Positions 8,405 to 15,635 of a stretch of 30,701 nt of DNA are shown piece after piece. The translations under genes were made by a program, and so were the position numbers. The notes under the pieces were generated by a model. It worked only from the letters and a program-made list of their open reading frames with translations. It had not been told where the DNA came from and searched no databases. The DNA is from a virus. The stretch's first letter is position 1; every line of letters begins with the position of its first letter. The stretch is from IMG/VR virus record IMGVR_UViG_3300050138_000040, positions 1 through 30,701 of that record; one strand, written 5' to 3'.

Positions 8405-9928
8405 ATGTCCGTAGGCTTGCCGGTATCGAAGCTCATTGCCGTGGCCGTCACGCTCACGACGCCGGCCGCGCAGGGCATCAATTTCAACTCGCTGCTGATC
8501 GTCGGCGATTCCAACGTGATCAACACGAAGGATCGCCTGCGGCTCTACACGTCGCTGTCGTCGATCGCGACCGACTTCGGCACGAGCGCTGCCGAGTACC
8601 TGGCGGCGAGGGACTACTTCTCGCAGGCGCCCCAGCCCTCCAGCGTCTACATCGGCCGATGGGCGAAGACTGCGACCGCCGGCATCATCGTCGGTGGCGC
8701 GCTCACAGCACTACAGCAGGCCATCGCGACGTGGCAGGCGGTCACCAATGGCGGCTTCCACATCGCGGTGGATGGTGGTGTCGCCTCCAACGTCACCGGG
8801 CTCAACTTCTCGGCGCTGACAAACCTCAACGCCATTGCGGCATCGATCCAAGCGGCAATTCAGGCGCTCGGCGGCGCCTTTGTGGCGGTGACCTGCGTCT
8901 GGAATTCGACCTACGGGCAATTCACGATCTCATCGGGAACGACCGGCGCGACTTCCGCAGTGGCGGCTCTGACTGCGCCCACAGCGAACACCGACATTTC
9001 GGGCGTCGGCTTCCTGCAGATGACGGCCGCCACCAAGTCGGAGATTGTCGGTGGCATCGCTGCGGAGAGCGCCATCGCCGCGGTTGTCATCCTCGACGGC
9101 CTGACCACCAACTGGTACGGCCTGACCTTCGCGGCCGGGGCTGGCAACGTCGACATCGTGGACAGCGACCACCTCGCCATCGCTGCATACATCGAGGCAG
9201 ACACCTTCCCGCACCTCTACGGCCTGACGACTTCGGAAGGCGCGGCGCTGATCACGCCGGACACCACCTCGATCGGCGCGCAGCTCAAAGCGCTCGGGTA
9301 CAATCGGACGGGGTTCCAGTGGTCGAGCTCAGATCCGTTCGCGATCTGCTCCGCATTCGGCAAGCTCCTGACCATCAACTTCCTCGCCAACAATACGATG
9401 CTCACGTTGATGTGGAAGCAGGAGCCCGGCGTGCTCGCCGAGAACCTGACCTCAGGGCAGAGCGCATCTCTCGATGCGAACAACTACATTTACTTCGCCA
9501 ATTTCAACAATAATACCGCCATCATCGTCAACGGCACGGTGGCGAGCGGGCACTACTTCGACGAGATCATCGGCGTCGACTGGCTGGCGAACTACATCCA
9601 GACGAATATTTACAACCTGCTCTACACGACGCCGACCAAAATCCCGCAGACCGATGCCGGCATGCACCAGCTCGCCACGCAGATCCAGGTGTCATGCGAG
9701 GCCGGCGTGAACAACGGGCTGCTCGCTGCAGGCACATGGAATTCGGCCGGGTTCGGGCAGCTCAAGACCGGCGACTTCATGCCCAAGGGATTTTACATTT
9801 TCACCCCGCCGATCGCGAGCCAATCGCAGGGTGCGCGTTCGGCGCGCATCTCCGTGCCATTCCAGATCGCGGCAAAGCTTGCCGGCGCGGTGCACGATGT
9901 AAGCATCGCGCTGACGGTAAATCAGTAG
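8405..9928 (+). CDS. Tail sheath protein, DUF3383
   Basis: The contractile sheath subunit; 507 residues, usual for DUF3383. The start (SVGLPVSKLIAVAVTLTTPAA-x-GINFNSLLIVGDSNVI) and the AAEYLAARDYFSQAPQPSSVYIGRW segment are family hallmarks. A middle domain (about 110-230) is followed by the conserved C-terminal sheath core (NYIYFANFNNNTAIIVNGTVASG, EIIGVDWLANYIQTNIYNLLY, PFQIAAKLAGAVHDV). Its presence makes this a contractile-tail phage. Neck terminator upstream and tube downstream match the usual order. Confidence 0.93.
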   Translation: MSVGLPVSKLIAVAVTLTTPAAQGINFNSLLIVGDSNVINTKDRLRLYTSLSSIATDFGTSAAEYLAARDYFSQAPQPSSVYIGRWAKTATAGIIVGGALTALQQAIATWQAVTNGGFHIAVDGGVASNVTGLNFSALTNLNAIAASIQAAIQALGGAFVAVTCVWNSTYGQFTISSGTTGATSAVAALTAPTANTDISGVGFLQMTAATKSEIVGGIAAESAIAAVVILDGLTTNWYGLTFAAGAGNVDIVDSDHLAIAAYIEADTFPHLYGLTTSEGAALITPDTTSIGAQLKALGYNRTGFQWSSSDPFAICSAFGKLLTINFLANNTMLTLMWKQEPGVLAENLTSGQSASLDANNYIYFANFNNNTAIIVNGTVASGHYFDEIIGVDWLANYIQTNIYNLLYTTPTKIPQTDAGMHQLATQIQVSCEAGVNNGLLAAGTWNSAGFGQLKTGDFMPKGFYIFTPPIASQSQGARSARISVPFQIAAKLAGAVHDVSIALTVNQ

Positions 9929-9947
9929 AGCCGAGCGCAAGGCTCTA
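9926..9947 (+). other. Short hairpin after the sheath gene
   Basis: A perfect 7-bp stem (TAGAGCC ... GGCTCTA) with an 8-base loop includes the sheath stop codon at 9926-9928. No T-run follows, so it is not an intrinsic terminator. It could protect or process mRNA between sheath and tube. It could also be chance. Confidence 0.3.
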
Positions 9948-9966
9948 AGCAGAGGAACCCGCCGCG

Positions 9967-10419
9967 ATGACAACTTATAGCTTCAAGAATGTTCAGGCGT
10001 CGCTCTCCGGGCCTGGCGGCAGCCTGAGCCTGGGGGCCGGATCCGGGCCGGCCGAGGAAGGCATCACTGTCGAGATGCTCGAAGAGAAGGACTTGATGAC
10101 GGTCGGGGCCGACGGCCAGATCATGCACACGCTGCGCGCCAGTAACGCCGCGCGGTTCAGTCTCCGATATCTGAAGACGTCGCCGATCAACGCGCAGCTC
10201 TCGGCGCTCTACAATTTCCAGCGGTCATCTTCAGCAAACTGGGGACAGAATGTGCTGGTGATCAGCGATACGATCCGCGGCGACGTGGTGTCCGGATCGG
10301 AGATTGCTTTCGCCCGCCAGCCACAGCTGACGTACGCCCGCGATAGCGGTATGAACGAATGGATTTTTTACGGCAGCGTTAATGAGCAGCTCGGCTCCGG
10401 CTCGCCGAGCGTGAACTAA
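9967..10419 (+). CDS. Tail tube protein, DUF3277-like
   Basis: A 150-residue protein with YSFKNVQASLSGPGGSLSLG at the start, then AEEGITVEMLEEKDLMTVGADGQIMHTL, RFSLRYLKTSPINAQLSALYNFQ, WGQNVLVISDTIRGD and a terminal YARDSGMNEWIF-x-G-x-V block. These are the marks of DUF3277, the small tube/virion protein paired with DUF3383 sheaths. It would form the inner tail tube. The order sheath, tube, chaperone, tape measure is standard. Confidence 0.88.
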   Translation: MTTYSFKNVQASLSGPGGSLSLGAGSGPAEEGITVEMLEEKDLMTVGADGQIMHTLRASNAARFSLRYLKTSPINAQLSALYNFQRSSSANWGQNVLVISDTIRGDVVSGSEIAFARQPQLTYARDSGMNEWIFYGSVNEQLGSGSPSVN

Positions 10420-10421
10420 CC

Positions 10422-10919
10422 ATGCGGCCCGCAATCGAATTCGACGTTGGCGAAGTGCACTACCGCGCCGATCGCCTCAGCGCCTTCAAGCAGTTCGCCA
10501 TCGTGCGGCGACTGGGCAAGGTAGTTGGGGCCTTTGGCGAGGCGCTGGAGGCCTGGAAGCGGACGGCGCCCGCCGCGTCTGGGGGGGCGACTGTATCGGC
10601 GCCGCCATTCGATCCGCTGGCGCTACTGGAGCCCTTTCTGCTCGCGCTCAGCGAACTGCGCGACGAGGATGTCGACTTCATTCTGAGCACATGTTTAGCC
10701 CAAGTCAGCCGCCAGCAGGCGTCGGGGTGGGCGCGCCTGGTGGTCACCGGGCACCTGATGTTCGAGGACGTCGACGACATGGCGGTAATGGGGCGCATCG
10801 TGTGGGGCGTGCTGCAGGGTAGCCTCGCTGATTTTTTTACAGAACTCCTCTCCGCATTGCCCGGCCCAGCGGCGACGGAGTCGACTGGGTCCGGCTCCCA
10901 GGCGGCGAGGAGTGGCTAA
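10422..10919 (+). CDS. Tail assembly chaperone, zero-frame product
   Basis: A 165-residue protein between the tube and tape measure genes, the normal site for the chaperone that coats the tape measure during tail assembly (lambda G / P2 E role). Helical core: DRLSAFKQFAIVRRLGKVVGAFGEALEAW, then LLEPFLLALSELRDEDVDFILSTCLAQVSRQQ and MAVMGRIVWGVLQGSLADFFTELLSAL. The last part, after ADFFT, contains a slip heptamer (10832-10838). A second reading frame continues to 11071. The tail after the slip site (GPAATESTGSGSQAARSG) is low complexity, as expected if the frameshifted end is the structured one. Confidence 0.85.
   Translation: MRPAIEFDVGEVHYRADRLSAFKQFAIVRRLGKVVGAFGEALEAWKRTAPAASGGATVSAPPFDPLALLEPFLLALSELRDEDVDFILSTCLAQVSRQQASGWARLVVTGHLMFEDVDDMAVMGRIVWGVLQGSLADFFTELLSALPGPAATESTGSGSQAARSG
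10832..10838 (+). promoter_or_regulatory. Programmed -1 frameshift site T_TTT_TTT
   Basis: Seven consecutive T lie exactly as X_XXY_YYZ in the zero frame (GAT TTT TTT ACA). After a -1 slip the frame stays open from 10838 through the zero-frame stop and into the small gene ending at 11071, with no stop in between. This is the arrangement that makes chaperone G-GT type fusions in many tailed phages. The predicted fusion is 216 residues (139 zero-frame plus 77 in -1). Confidence 0.75.
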
Positions 10920-11071
10920 TGCGTCCCGCCGGCCCTGATGGCTACTGCCTATATGAATCGCTCCTCAACGGCAGGCTTGGGCTCGCCGACGTTGCTCTAA
11001 TGAACGAGGCCATGGACGTGCGCGAGGAGAACGAACGCCGCGCCGCCGAGGCTGCGAAGACGCGGAGATAG
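10838..11071 (+). CDS. Tail assembly chaperone, -1 frame extension
   Basis: This frame can be read after a -1 slip at 10832-10838, or independently from the ATG at 10919, which overlaps the zero-frame stop as TAATG and gives 50 residues (MRPAGPDGYCLYESLLNGRL...ALMNEAMDVREENERRAAEA). The bridging segment DGVDWVRLPGGEEWLMRPAG looks like real coding sequence: no stop, and sensible composition. The C-terminal part resembles the small proteins that follow chaperones in DUF3383-type phages. By analogy with lambda GT, the extension would recruit tube subunits to the tape measure. Confidence 0.7.
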   Translation, partial: YRTPLRIARPSGDGVDWVRLPGGEEWLMRPAGPDGYCLYESLLNGRLGLADVALMNEAMDVREENERRAAEAAKTRR

Positions 11072-11075
11072 GACT

Positions 11076-12746
11076 GTGGCTTCCGCCGGCACTTTGCGTG
11101 AGTTCCTGATTGCGCTTGGATTTTCCGTGGACCAGCCGGGGCTGGCGAAGTTCGAGACCAGCATCGGACGGGCCACCAAGTCGGCGGTCGGACTGGGCGA
11201 GGCGGTCTTCGCCACGGCTGCTGCGATCGAGATCGCGGTTGTACGCATCGGGCGCCAATTCGAGGACTTGTACTATCTCTCGCAACGCACCGGAGCATCG
11301 GTCGCGGCGTTGCAGGCATGGCAGTACGGCGCCCAGCAAGTCGGTATTGCTGCTGATGCCAGCCGCAGCGCCATCGACAGTTTCGCCCGCTCCCTGCGCA
11401 ACCAGCCGGGCAACGTCGGACTGCTGCACCTGCTCGGAGTTCAGACGCAGGGTCGCACCACCGACCAGATGTTCAACGATCTCGTCGATAGGCTCGCAAA
11501 GTTGAAGCCGTACATTGCGGCACTCCGTGCCCAGCAGTTCGGGCAAGACCCAGATACGATGTACCAGCTGGAACTGAATCGTGGTGTGGACCGGGCGGCA
11601 CAGGCTGACATCAGCAAGCGTCAGAGTGCGGCGGGATTTGATCCCGATAAGTGGTCTAAGTCGTCGGTCGACTTTGTACGCGACCTCAACAAATTGGAGT
11701 CGGAGTTCGGCATCCTCGCCGATCGCATCGGCCGAGATTTCATGCCATGGGCCGACAAGTTCGTGAACTGGCTCGATGGTGTAGTGCAGATTTTCAACAA
11801 CTGGGACAACACCGTCGGCGATTGGGCCAGCTGGGTAGGGACGATCGCGACCACGGCGATGGGTGCATGGATCGCGAAAGCGTTCCTGATGCGCACCGCC
11901 GCTCTGGGTCTGTCTGCTGGACTGGCGGGAGTCGCATCGTCTGTCTTGGGCATTGCCGCGCTGGGCGGTGCGGGAGCGGCGCTCCTCGCGACGATCTGGC
12001 CTCAGCAGGCAAACGCCGGCGAAGACGCGATCACCGCAGCCCGACATGGCGCGGCGGGCGGCAGTAGTGGAAATAATTCCGCGATTGTCCCCCGTGAACT
12101 CAGATACCAGCACGCACAAGAAGCCGTCGCTCGACTCCTCGCGACGATCTGGCCTCAGCAGGCAAACGCCGGCGAAGACGCGATCACCGCAGCCCGACAT
12201 GGCGCGGCGGGCGGCAGTAGTGGAAATAATCCCGGAAATATGCGCCCCCCCGGTGCGAGCACTGGTTACCAGAAGTTCCCGACAATGCTGTCGGGCCTTT
12301 CCGAGATGGCTCGACAACTGCTCGTTTATGGCGATCGCGGTCTAACCTCGGTCAGTTCAATCGTCAGCAAGTGGGCTCCGCCCAGGGAGAACAACACCGC
12401 CGCATACATCGCCGATGTCTCGGCGCGCACTGGCTTCTCCGCTGACCAGCAACTCAACCTACGCGACCCGACCACACTCCAGCGACTGATGGACGCGATG
12501 ATCCGCCACGAGACCGGGAAGCGCGGGGACCCCGCCATAGAGATGGCCGCGATCAACGCGCGTCTTGGTCTGCCGAATGTCGCCCTTGCTCCCGGTGGGT
12601 CGGGCGGCGGCGTAACCATCAATCAAAAGACTGACATCGTCGTCAGCGGGGTGAGCGATCCGAAAGCCGCGGGCGCCGCAGTGCTGGCCGGCCAGGCGCG
12701 CACCAACGCTAACATCGTTCGCAACCTGGCCGGCGTCATTCGGTAA
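11076..12746 (+). CDS. Tail tape measure protein with C-terminal NPGN-type domain
   Basis: Sets tail length and lies inside the tube. The start is the GTG at 11076, four bases after the preceding stop; the product is 556 residues, short for this role, suggesting a short tail. The N-terminal half is helical (LREFLIALGFSVDQPGLAKFE, QFEDLYYLSQRTGASVAALQAW). Residues about 248-308 are hydrophobic. A 32-residue segment is present twice (303-334 and 354-385), separated by 19 residues. The C-terminal region (from NNPGNMRPPGAS, about 384, to IRHETG) matches a domain seen at the ends of phage virion proteins, marked by NPGN-x-R, MARQLL-x-Y-x-x-RGL and SKWAPP-x-ENNT-x-AYI. It may act on peptidoglycan during DNA entry. 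Confidence 0.82.
   Translation: MASAGTLREFLIALGFSVDQPGLAKFETSIGRATKSAVGLGEAVFATAAAIEIAVVRIGRQFEDLYYLSQRTGASVAALQAWQYGAQQVGIAADASRSAIDSFARSLRNQPGNVGLLHLLGVQTQGRTTDQMFNDLVDRLAKLKPYIAALRAQQFGQDPDTMYQLELNRGVDRAAQADISKRQSAAGFDPDKWSKSSVDFVRDLNKLESEFGILADRIGRDFMPWADKFVNWLDGVVQIFNNWDNTVGDWASWVGTIATTAMGAWIAKAFLMRTAALGLSAGLAGVASSVLGIAALGGAGAALLATIWPQQANAGEDAITAARHGAAGGSSGNNSAIVPRELRYQHAQEAVARLLATIWPQQANAGEDAITAARHGAAGGSSGNNPGNMRPPGASTGYQKFPTMLSGLSEMARQLLVYGDRGLTSVSSIVSKWAPPRENNTAAYIADVSARTGFSADQQLNLRDPTTLQRLMDAMIRHETGKRGDPAIEMAAINARLGLPNVALAPGGSGGGVTINQKTDIVVSGVSDPKAAGAAVLAGQARTNANIVRNLAGVIR
11982..12077 (+). repeat. 96-bp direct repeat, copy 1 (in tape measure gene)
   Basis: Identical over 96 bases to 12135-12230, offset 153 bases (51 codons), so the frame is kept. 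It encodes residues 303-334 (starting LLATIWPQQANAGED). See the paired copy and the inverted segment between them. Confidence 0.95.
12077..12135 (+). repeat. 59-bp inverted copy of baseplate gene sequence between the direct repeats
   Basis: Reverse complement of 14527-14585 in the baseplate hub gene, matching at 56 of 59 positions. The only differences are three adjacent bases at 12116-12118. It fills exactly the gap between the two 96-bp copies, sharing one base with each. Confidence 0.92.
12135..12230 (+). repeat. 96-bp direct repeat, copy 2 (in tape measure gene)
   Basis: Second identical copy of 11982-12077. It continues directly into the NPGN domain, so copy 2 has the ancestral downstream junction and copy 1 the ancestral upstream junction. 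Confidence 0.95.
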
Positions 12747-13408
12747 TGCCGCTTCCTTTCACCACAGGGTTCAGCACTACCGCGATTCCGACCGGAATTA
12801 GCATCGCTGGGGCCGCTCTGCTGGGCCTCATCGGCCCGGTAATATTTCGGCAGCGCATACTGGGCGTTTTTGTCGCCGACGTCACGGTGGAGGAACACCA
12901 CGTCGACGAACTGGCGATCACCGAAATGCCCGTGGAGCAGGGCGCGGCGATCACGGATCACTCCTACAAGAGGCCGGCACGCCTGACGGTGACCGCCGGA
13001 TGGACCGATAGCGTGCCGGGCGGTGACCCTAATCGCGTGCAGGTGATATACGCGGCGATGTTGGCGCTGCAGGCGACACGCATCCCCTTCGAGGTGATTA
13101 CTGGCAAGCGCTCCTATATCAACATGTTGTTTCGCAGTCTGTCGGTTACGACCAACGAAAAGAGCGAGAACGCTCTGATGCTGGTTGCTGAATTGCAGGA
13201 GATCATCCTGGTCAGCACGCAGGTGCTGACCGTGCCGGACGCGAGCGTGATGAAGACGCCCCAGATCAATGCCGCAACGCTCAACACCGGAGCGAAGGGG
13301 CTCATTCCGGCGACCAATCTGAACAACTCAGCTCTGCCTCCGGGCATCCCGATGATCGACGTCCAACACATCCCGGGCAACACCGCGGGAGTTCCGAGCG
13401 GTGGCTAG
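12746..13408 (+). CDS. Baseplate protein, Dit-like
   Basis: A 220-residue protein whose ATG overlaps the tape measure stop (TAATG). After a hydrophobic N-terminus comes the pattern of the Dit-like tail protein N-terminal domain: VFVADVTVEEHHVDELAITEMPVEQGAAITDHSYKRPARLTVTAGWTDS, then ITGKRSYINMLFRSLSVTTNEKSENALMLVAELQEI. Dit-like proteins form the ring that joins the tail tube to the baseplate hub. The location between tape measure and plug fits. Confidence 0.82.
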   Translation: MPLPFTTGFSTTAIPTGISIAGAALLGLIGPVIFRQRILGVFVADVTVEEHHVDELAITEMPVEQGAAITDHSYKRPARLTVTAGWTDSVPGGDPNRVQVIYAAMLALQATRIPFEVITGKRSYINMLFRSLSVTTNEKSENALMLVAELQEIILVSTQVLTVPDASVMKTPQINAATLNTGAKGLIPATNLNNSALPPGIPMIDVQHIPGNTAGVPSGG

Positions 13409-13724
13409 CGCATTCGAAATCCCGACGTCGCCGACGCCGCAGAAGTTCTCGGTGTCGCTCTCCGGTGTCACACGTGAGCTGATGCTACATTGGGACGCCC
13501 CGGCCGCCTGCTGGATCATGGACATTGCCGATGATACCGGAACGCCGATCCTCTCCGGCATTCCGCTGATCACCGGCGCCGATCTGCTGGCGCAATATGC
13601 CTACGCCGGCCTCGCCGGCATCATGCTGGTGCAGACTGACCACGATCCGGACGCCGTGCCAACCTTCGCCAATCTGGGCACCGCCGGGCACCTCTTTTTC
13701 GCATCCACGGGTGCAGGCGCGTGA
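13401..13724 (+). CDS. Baseplate plug protein, Pam3 gp18-like
   Basis: A 107-residue protein starting at GTG 13401, overlapping the preceding gene by 8 bases. The family pattern is clear: KFSVSLSGVTRELMLHWDAPAACWIMDIAD, DDTGTPILSGIPLITGADLLAQYAYAGL and PTFANLGTAGHLFFAS. This is the baseplate plug family named from cyanophage Pam3, whose baseplate is minimal. It seals or fixes the centre of the hub. Its end overlaps the next start (GTGA). Confidence 0.82.
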   Translation: MASAFEIPTSPTPQKFSVSLSGVTRELMLHWDAPAACWIMDIADDTGTPILSGIPLITGADLLAQYAYAGLAGIMLVQTDHDPDAVPTFANLGTAGHLFFASTGAGA

Positions 13725-14662
13725 GTGACCAATATCTCAGAAAGTGGAGCCTGATCCTCACCGAGGGAAGCAAAGCGCTCGATCTGTCCGAGATGCATAT
13801 TCGGTTTAAGGTCAACCAGGCTGACAACACGGCCCCGAACACGGCGTCGATCCGCATTTACAATCTCGCCGACAGCACGGCACAGGCCATCCAGAAGGAA
13901 TACCAAAGCGTCGTCTTGCAGGCGGGCTACGAAACCGGGAATTTCGCGGTCATTTTTCAGGGCACGATCGCGCAGATCGTGCGAGGCCGCGAGAGTGCGC
14001 TCGACAGCTTCGTTGAGATACACGCCGCCGATGGTGATGAGGCGATCAATTTTGCCTGTGTCAGCAAGTCCTCTGCCGCAGCTGCGACGAGCAACGCCGA
14101 TCGGATCAAGGTCGCTACCGACGCGATGAAGCCCTACGGGGTCGATGTCGGCAACGTCGATCTCGGTGACGCTCCCGAGACTGGGGGCATACTGCCGAGG
14201 GGCAAGGTGTCGTTTGCTTTGGCGAGTCACCAGCTGGATGATGTCTGCGCCTCCACGGCGACGACGTGGAGTGTGCAGGGCGGGAAAATCGTAATCATCC
14301 CGCTGACGGGCTACCTTCCCGGCGAGGCGGTGGTGCTCTCGGCTCAGACCGGTTTGATCGGCATTCCCGAGGCGACCGTCGATGGTATCAACGTTCGCTG
14401 CCTCTTGAACCCTCTGATCCGCATCGGCGGCCGGGTACAGATCGACAACGCATCCATCAACCTGACTACTGTCAGGCAGCAATTTCTTTATCCGAACTAT
14501 AGCGACGCCAACATGATCGCGAACCCGTCGAGCGACGGCTTCTATCGCGTGCTGGTATCTGAGTTCACGGGGGACAATCGCGGAAACGAGTGGTATTCGG
14601 ATTTAGTATGCTTGGCGATCGACCCAAGTTCCGTCGCGAACAAGTCGGTGCAGGCGTATTAG
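13721..14662 (+). CDS. Baseplate hub protein
   Basis: A 313-residue protein starting at GTG 13721 (GTGA overlap). The N-terminus (RKWSLILTEG...LDLSEMHIRFKVNQADNTAPNTASIRIYNLADSTAQ) and VVLQAGYETGNFAVIFQGTIAQIVRGRESA are typical of gp27/gpD-like hub proteins of compact baseplates. A C-terminal strand block (NMIANPSSDGFYRVLVSEF...) includes the source of the inverted insert in the tape measure gene (14527-14585, residues about 269-288). The hub trimer holds the spike. Position before the spike gene, apart from the minus-strand pair, agrees. Confidence 0.8.
   Translation: MSDQYLRKWSLILTEGSKALDLSEMHIRFKVNQADNTAPNTASIRIYNLADSTAQAIQKEYQSVVLQAGYETGNFAVIFQGTIAQIVRGRESALDSFVEIHAADGDEAINFACVSKSSAAAATSNADRIKVATDAMKPYGVDVGNVDLGDAPETGGILPRGKVSFALASHQLDDVCASTATTWSVQGGKIVIIPLTGYLPGEAVVLSAQTGLIGIPEATVDGINVRCLLNPLIRIGGRVQIDNASINLTTVRQQFLYPNYSDANMIANPSSDGFYRVLVSEFTGDNRGNEWYSDLVCLAIDPSSVANKSVQAY
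14527..14585 (-). repeat. Source partner of the inverted segment in the tape measure gene
   Basis: Its reverse complement recurs at 12077-12135 with 56 of 59 matches. Here the sequence is embedded in normal coding sequence of the hub gene, so this copy is taken as the original. Confidence 0.9.
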
Positions 14663-14667
14663 CCGCC

Positions 14668-15123
14668 TCAGTTGCGCAAGAACATCGCCAAGCTAAAGAG
14701 CGTAGAGGGTGCGTTGGCGGAGGGCGCCACGCTCAGAAAATGCTCGAACGGCGGATCCATCTTTCGCACGTAGACGCGCACGCCAGCCTGCCATTCCTCA
14801 CATCCAAGCGCGGCGAACTTGTCGCTCCGATGAAAGATTGAAAGCAAGGCGTCGTTGAGCCCTTGGATACCGTGTCCCTCGCGTACGTCGAAGAACAGTG
14901 ACTGAGGACAGATCAAGGTGGCGTCGTCGGTAAAGACTGGCCGCGATAGATCCAGCGGCGGTGGCGCCGGTGGCGGTGGTGGTGAGGTGTCAGTGAAGAT
15001 CGGGGGGCCGTCGCTCACGCTGTCGTCATGATTGCCGACGCTGGGCGCGTTGTTCTTCTCGAAGACGTACGCCCCGCCGGCGAAGAGCACGATCCCGAGT
15101 ACGAGGTATGCTGGCCATCGCAT
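14668..15123 (-). CDS. Membrane-anchored protein, minus-strand moron candidate
   Basis: A 151-residue protein starting at 15123 on the minus strand, with a strong GGGAGG site about 7 bases before the ATG. Residues about 4-20 form one membrane segment (WPAYLVLGIVLFAGGAYVF), followed by a proline-rich linker (SPPPPPAPPPLDLSRP, about 48-63) and a C-terminal domain of about 85 residues with two cysteines (ATLICPQ, AALGCEE). The topology would be an anchored domain outside the cytoplasm. It is opposite to every baseplate gene around it and shares direction with the gene at 15249-15635. Such inserted, opposite genes are often morons expressed in lysogens. No family recognised; superinfection exclusion is a guess. 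Confidence 0.72.
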   Translation of the reverse strand: MRWPAYLVLGIVLFAGGAYVFEKNNAPSVGNHDDSVSDGPPIFTDTSPPPPPAPPPLDLSRPVFTDDATLICPQSLFFDVREGHGIQGLNDALLSIFHRSDKFAALGCEEWQAGVRVYVRKMDPPFEHFLSVAPSANAPSTLFSLAMFLRN

Positions 15124-15164
15124 GAAGCCCTCCCATTTTTCGGGAGAATGCACCGAGACGGGCT

Positions 15165-15192
15165 AGGCAAGGCTTGGTCAGGCAAGGCTTGG
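15165..15192. repeat. Short tandem repeat upstream of the minus-strand membrane gene
   Basis: A 13-base unit (AGGCAAGGCTTGG) occurs at 15165-15177 and 15180-15192, a 15-base period, about 40-70 bases upstream of the start at 15123. It could be an operator or a slip product; nothing more can be said. Confidence 0.55.
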
Positions 15193-15210
15193 CAAGTCAC
15201 GGCTGACAAG

Positions 15211-15234
15211 AAGGGCGCCCCGTGGGGCGCCCTT
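15211..15234. other. Strong GC hairpin between the two minus-strand genes
   Basis: Perfect inverted repeat AAGGGCGCCC-CGTG-GGGCGCCCTT. It lies just downstream of the minus-strand gene ending at 15249. No T-run on either strand, so intrinsic termination would be weak; RNA stabilisation is also possible. Confidence 0.6.
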
Positions 15235-15248
15235 CGCAGTTTAGGCAC

Positions 15249-15635
15249 TCAACGCGGCAATACGGCCTGAGCCCAGCATCGACAGTATCCTTGCGGACAG
15301 TGGACAGAGCCGGGATGACCACCGGGAGGGTCAGCATTCCAGCGGAATTTCCGGCCGCTGAATTTCTTGCAATCCGCGCAAACGTCCTCGTCGCCAGACG
15401 TCTGCCAAATATAGAACTTCGATCCGGTGGATAATGCCCTCTCGCGAACATCGATGAATGAAGCGATCGCATTCGCGCGTAGTTCTCGTTTGTAGCGAGC
15501 CTCGTCGGTCGCGATCTCTTCTTTGGATCGCCCCCGCCTCTTGGGTCGTTGAGGTCGCTGCAGGCTGACAAGATCCGGCGCCGTTACTGCGCCGGTGCCT
15601 CGTAGAAGTCTCAGAAGATCTATCAGCCATTTCAT
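15249..15635 (-). CDS. Small protein with Mu F-like (phage minor head) C-terminal motif
   Basis: A 128-residue protein starting at 15635 on the minus strand, with GGGGAGG upstream of the ATG. The N-terminus is hydrophobic-basic (MKWLIDLLRLLRG), the middle charged (QRPKRRGRSKEEIATDEARYKREL). The C-terminal half carries the pattern of the Mu gpF / SPP1 gp7 minor head protein end: FYIWQTSGDEDVCADCKKFSG, then FRWNADPPGGHPG and CRCWAQAV. Here it is stand-alone, far shorter than a head morphogenesis protein, and outside the head gene cluster. Cysteines of the motif are intact. It could be a displaced fragment, but good start signals and intact motif argue for a working gene. Function unknown. Confidence 0.72.
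   Translation of the reverse strand: MKWLIDLLRLLRGTGAVTAPDLVSLQRPQRPKRRGRSKEEIATDEARYKRELRANAIASFIDVRERALSTGSKFYIWQTSGDEDVCADCKKFSGRKFRWNADPPGGHPGSVHCPQGYCRCWAQAVLPR

Noticed and set aside
7405-8526. 373-codon minus-strand frame opposite the neck terminator gene
   Set aside because: Antisense shadow; composition rich in Arg/Glu/Asp and overlaps three coherent + strand genes.
10965-12317. 450-codon open frame on the minus strand opposite the tape measure gene
   Set aside because: Arg-rich composition, no ribosome site, and fully explained by high-GC antisense of a well-supported gene; its internal repeats mirror those of the sense strand.
12077-14585. Diversity-generating retroelement template/variable pair
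   Set aside because: No reverse transcriptase in the window, the copies are inverted, and the differences are three adjacent bases rather than scattered adenine sites.
15211-15234. Rho-independent terminator
   Set aside because: The stem is strong but no T-run follows on either strand.
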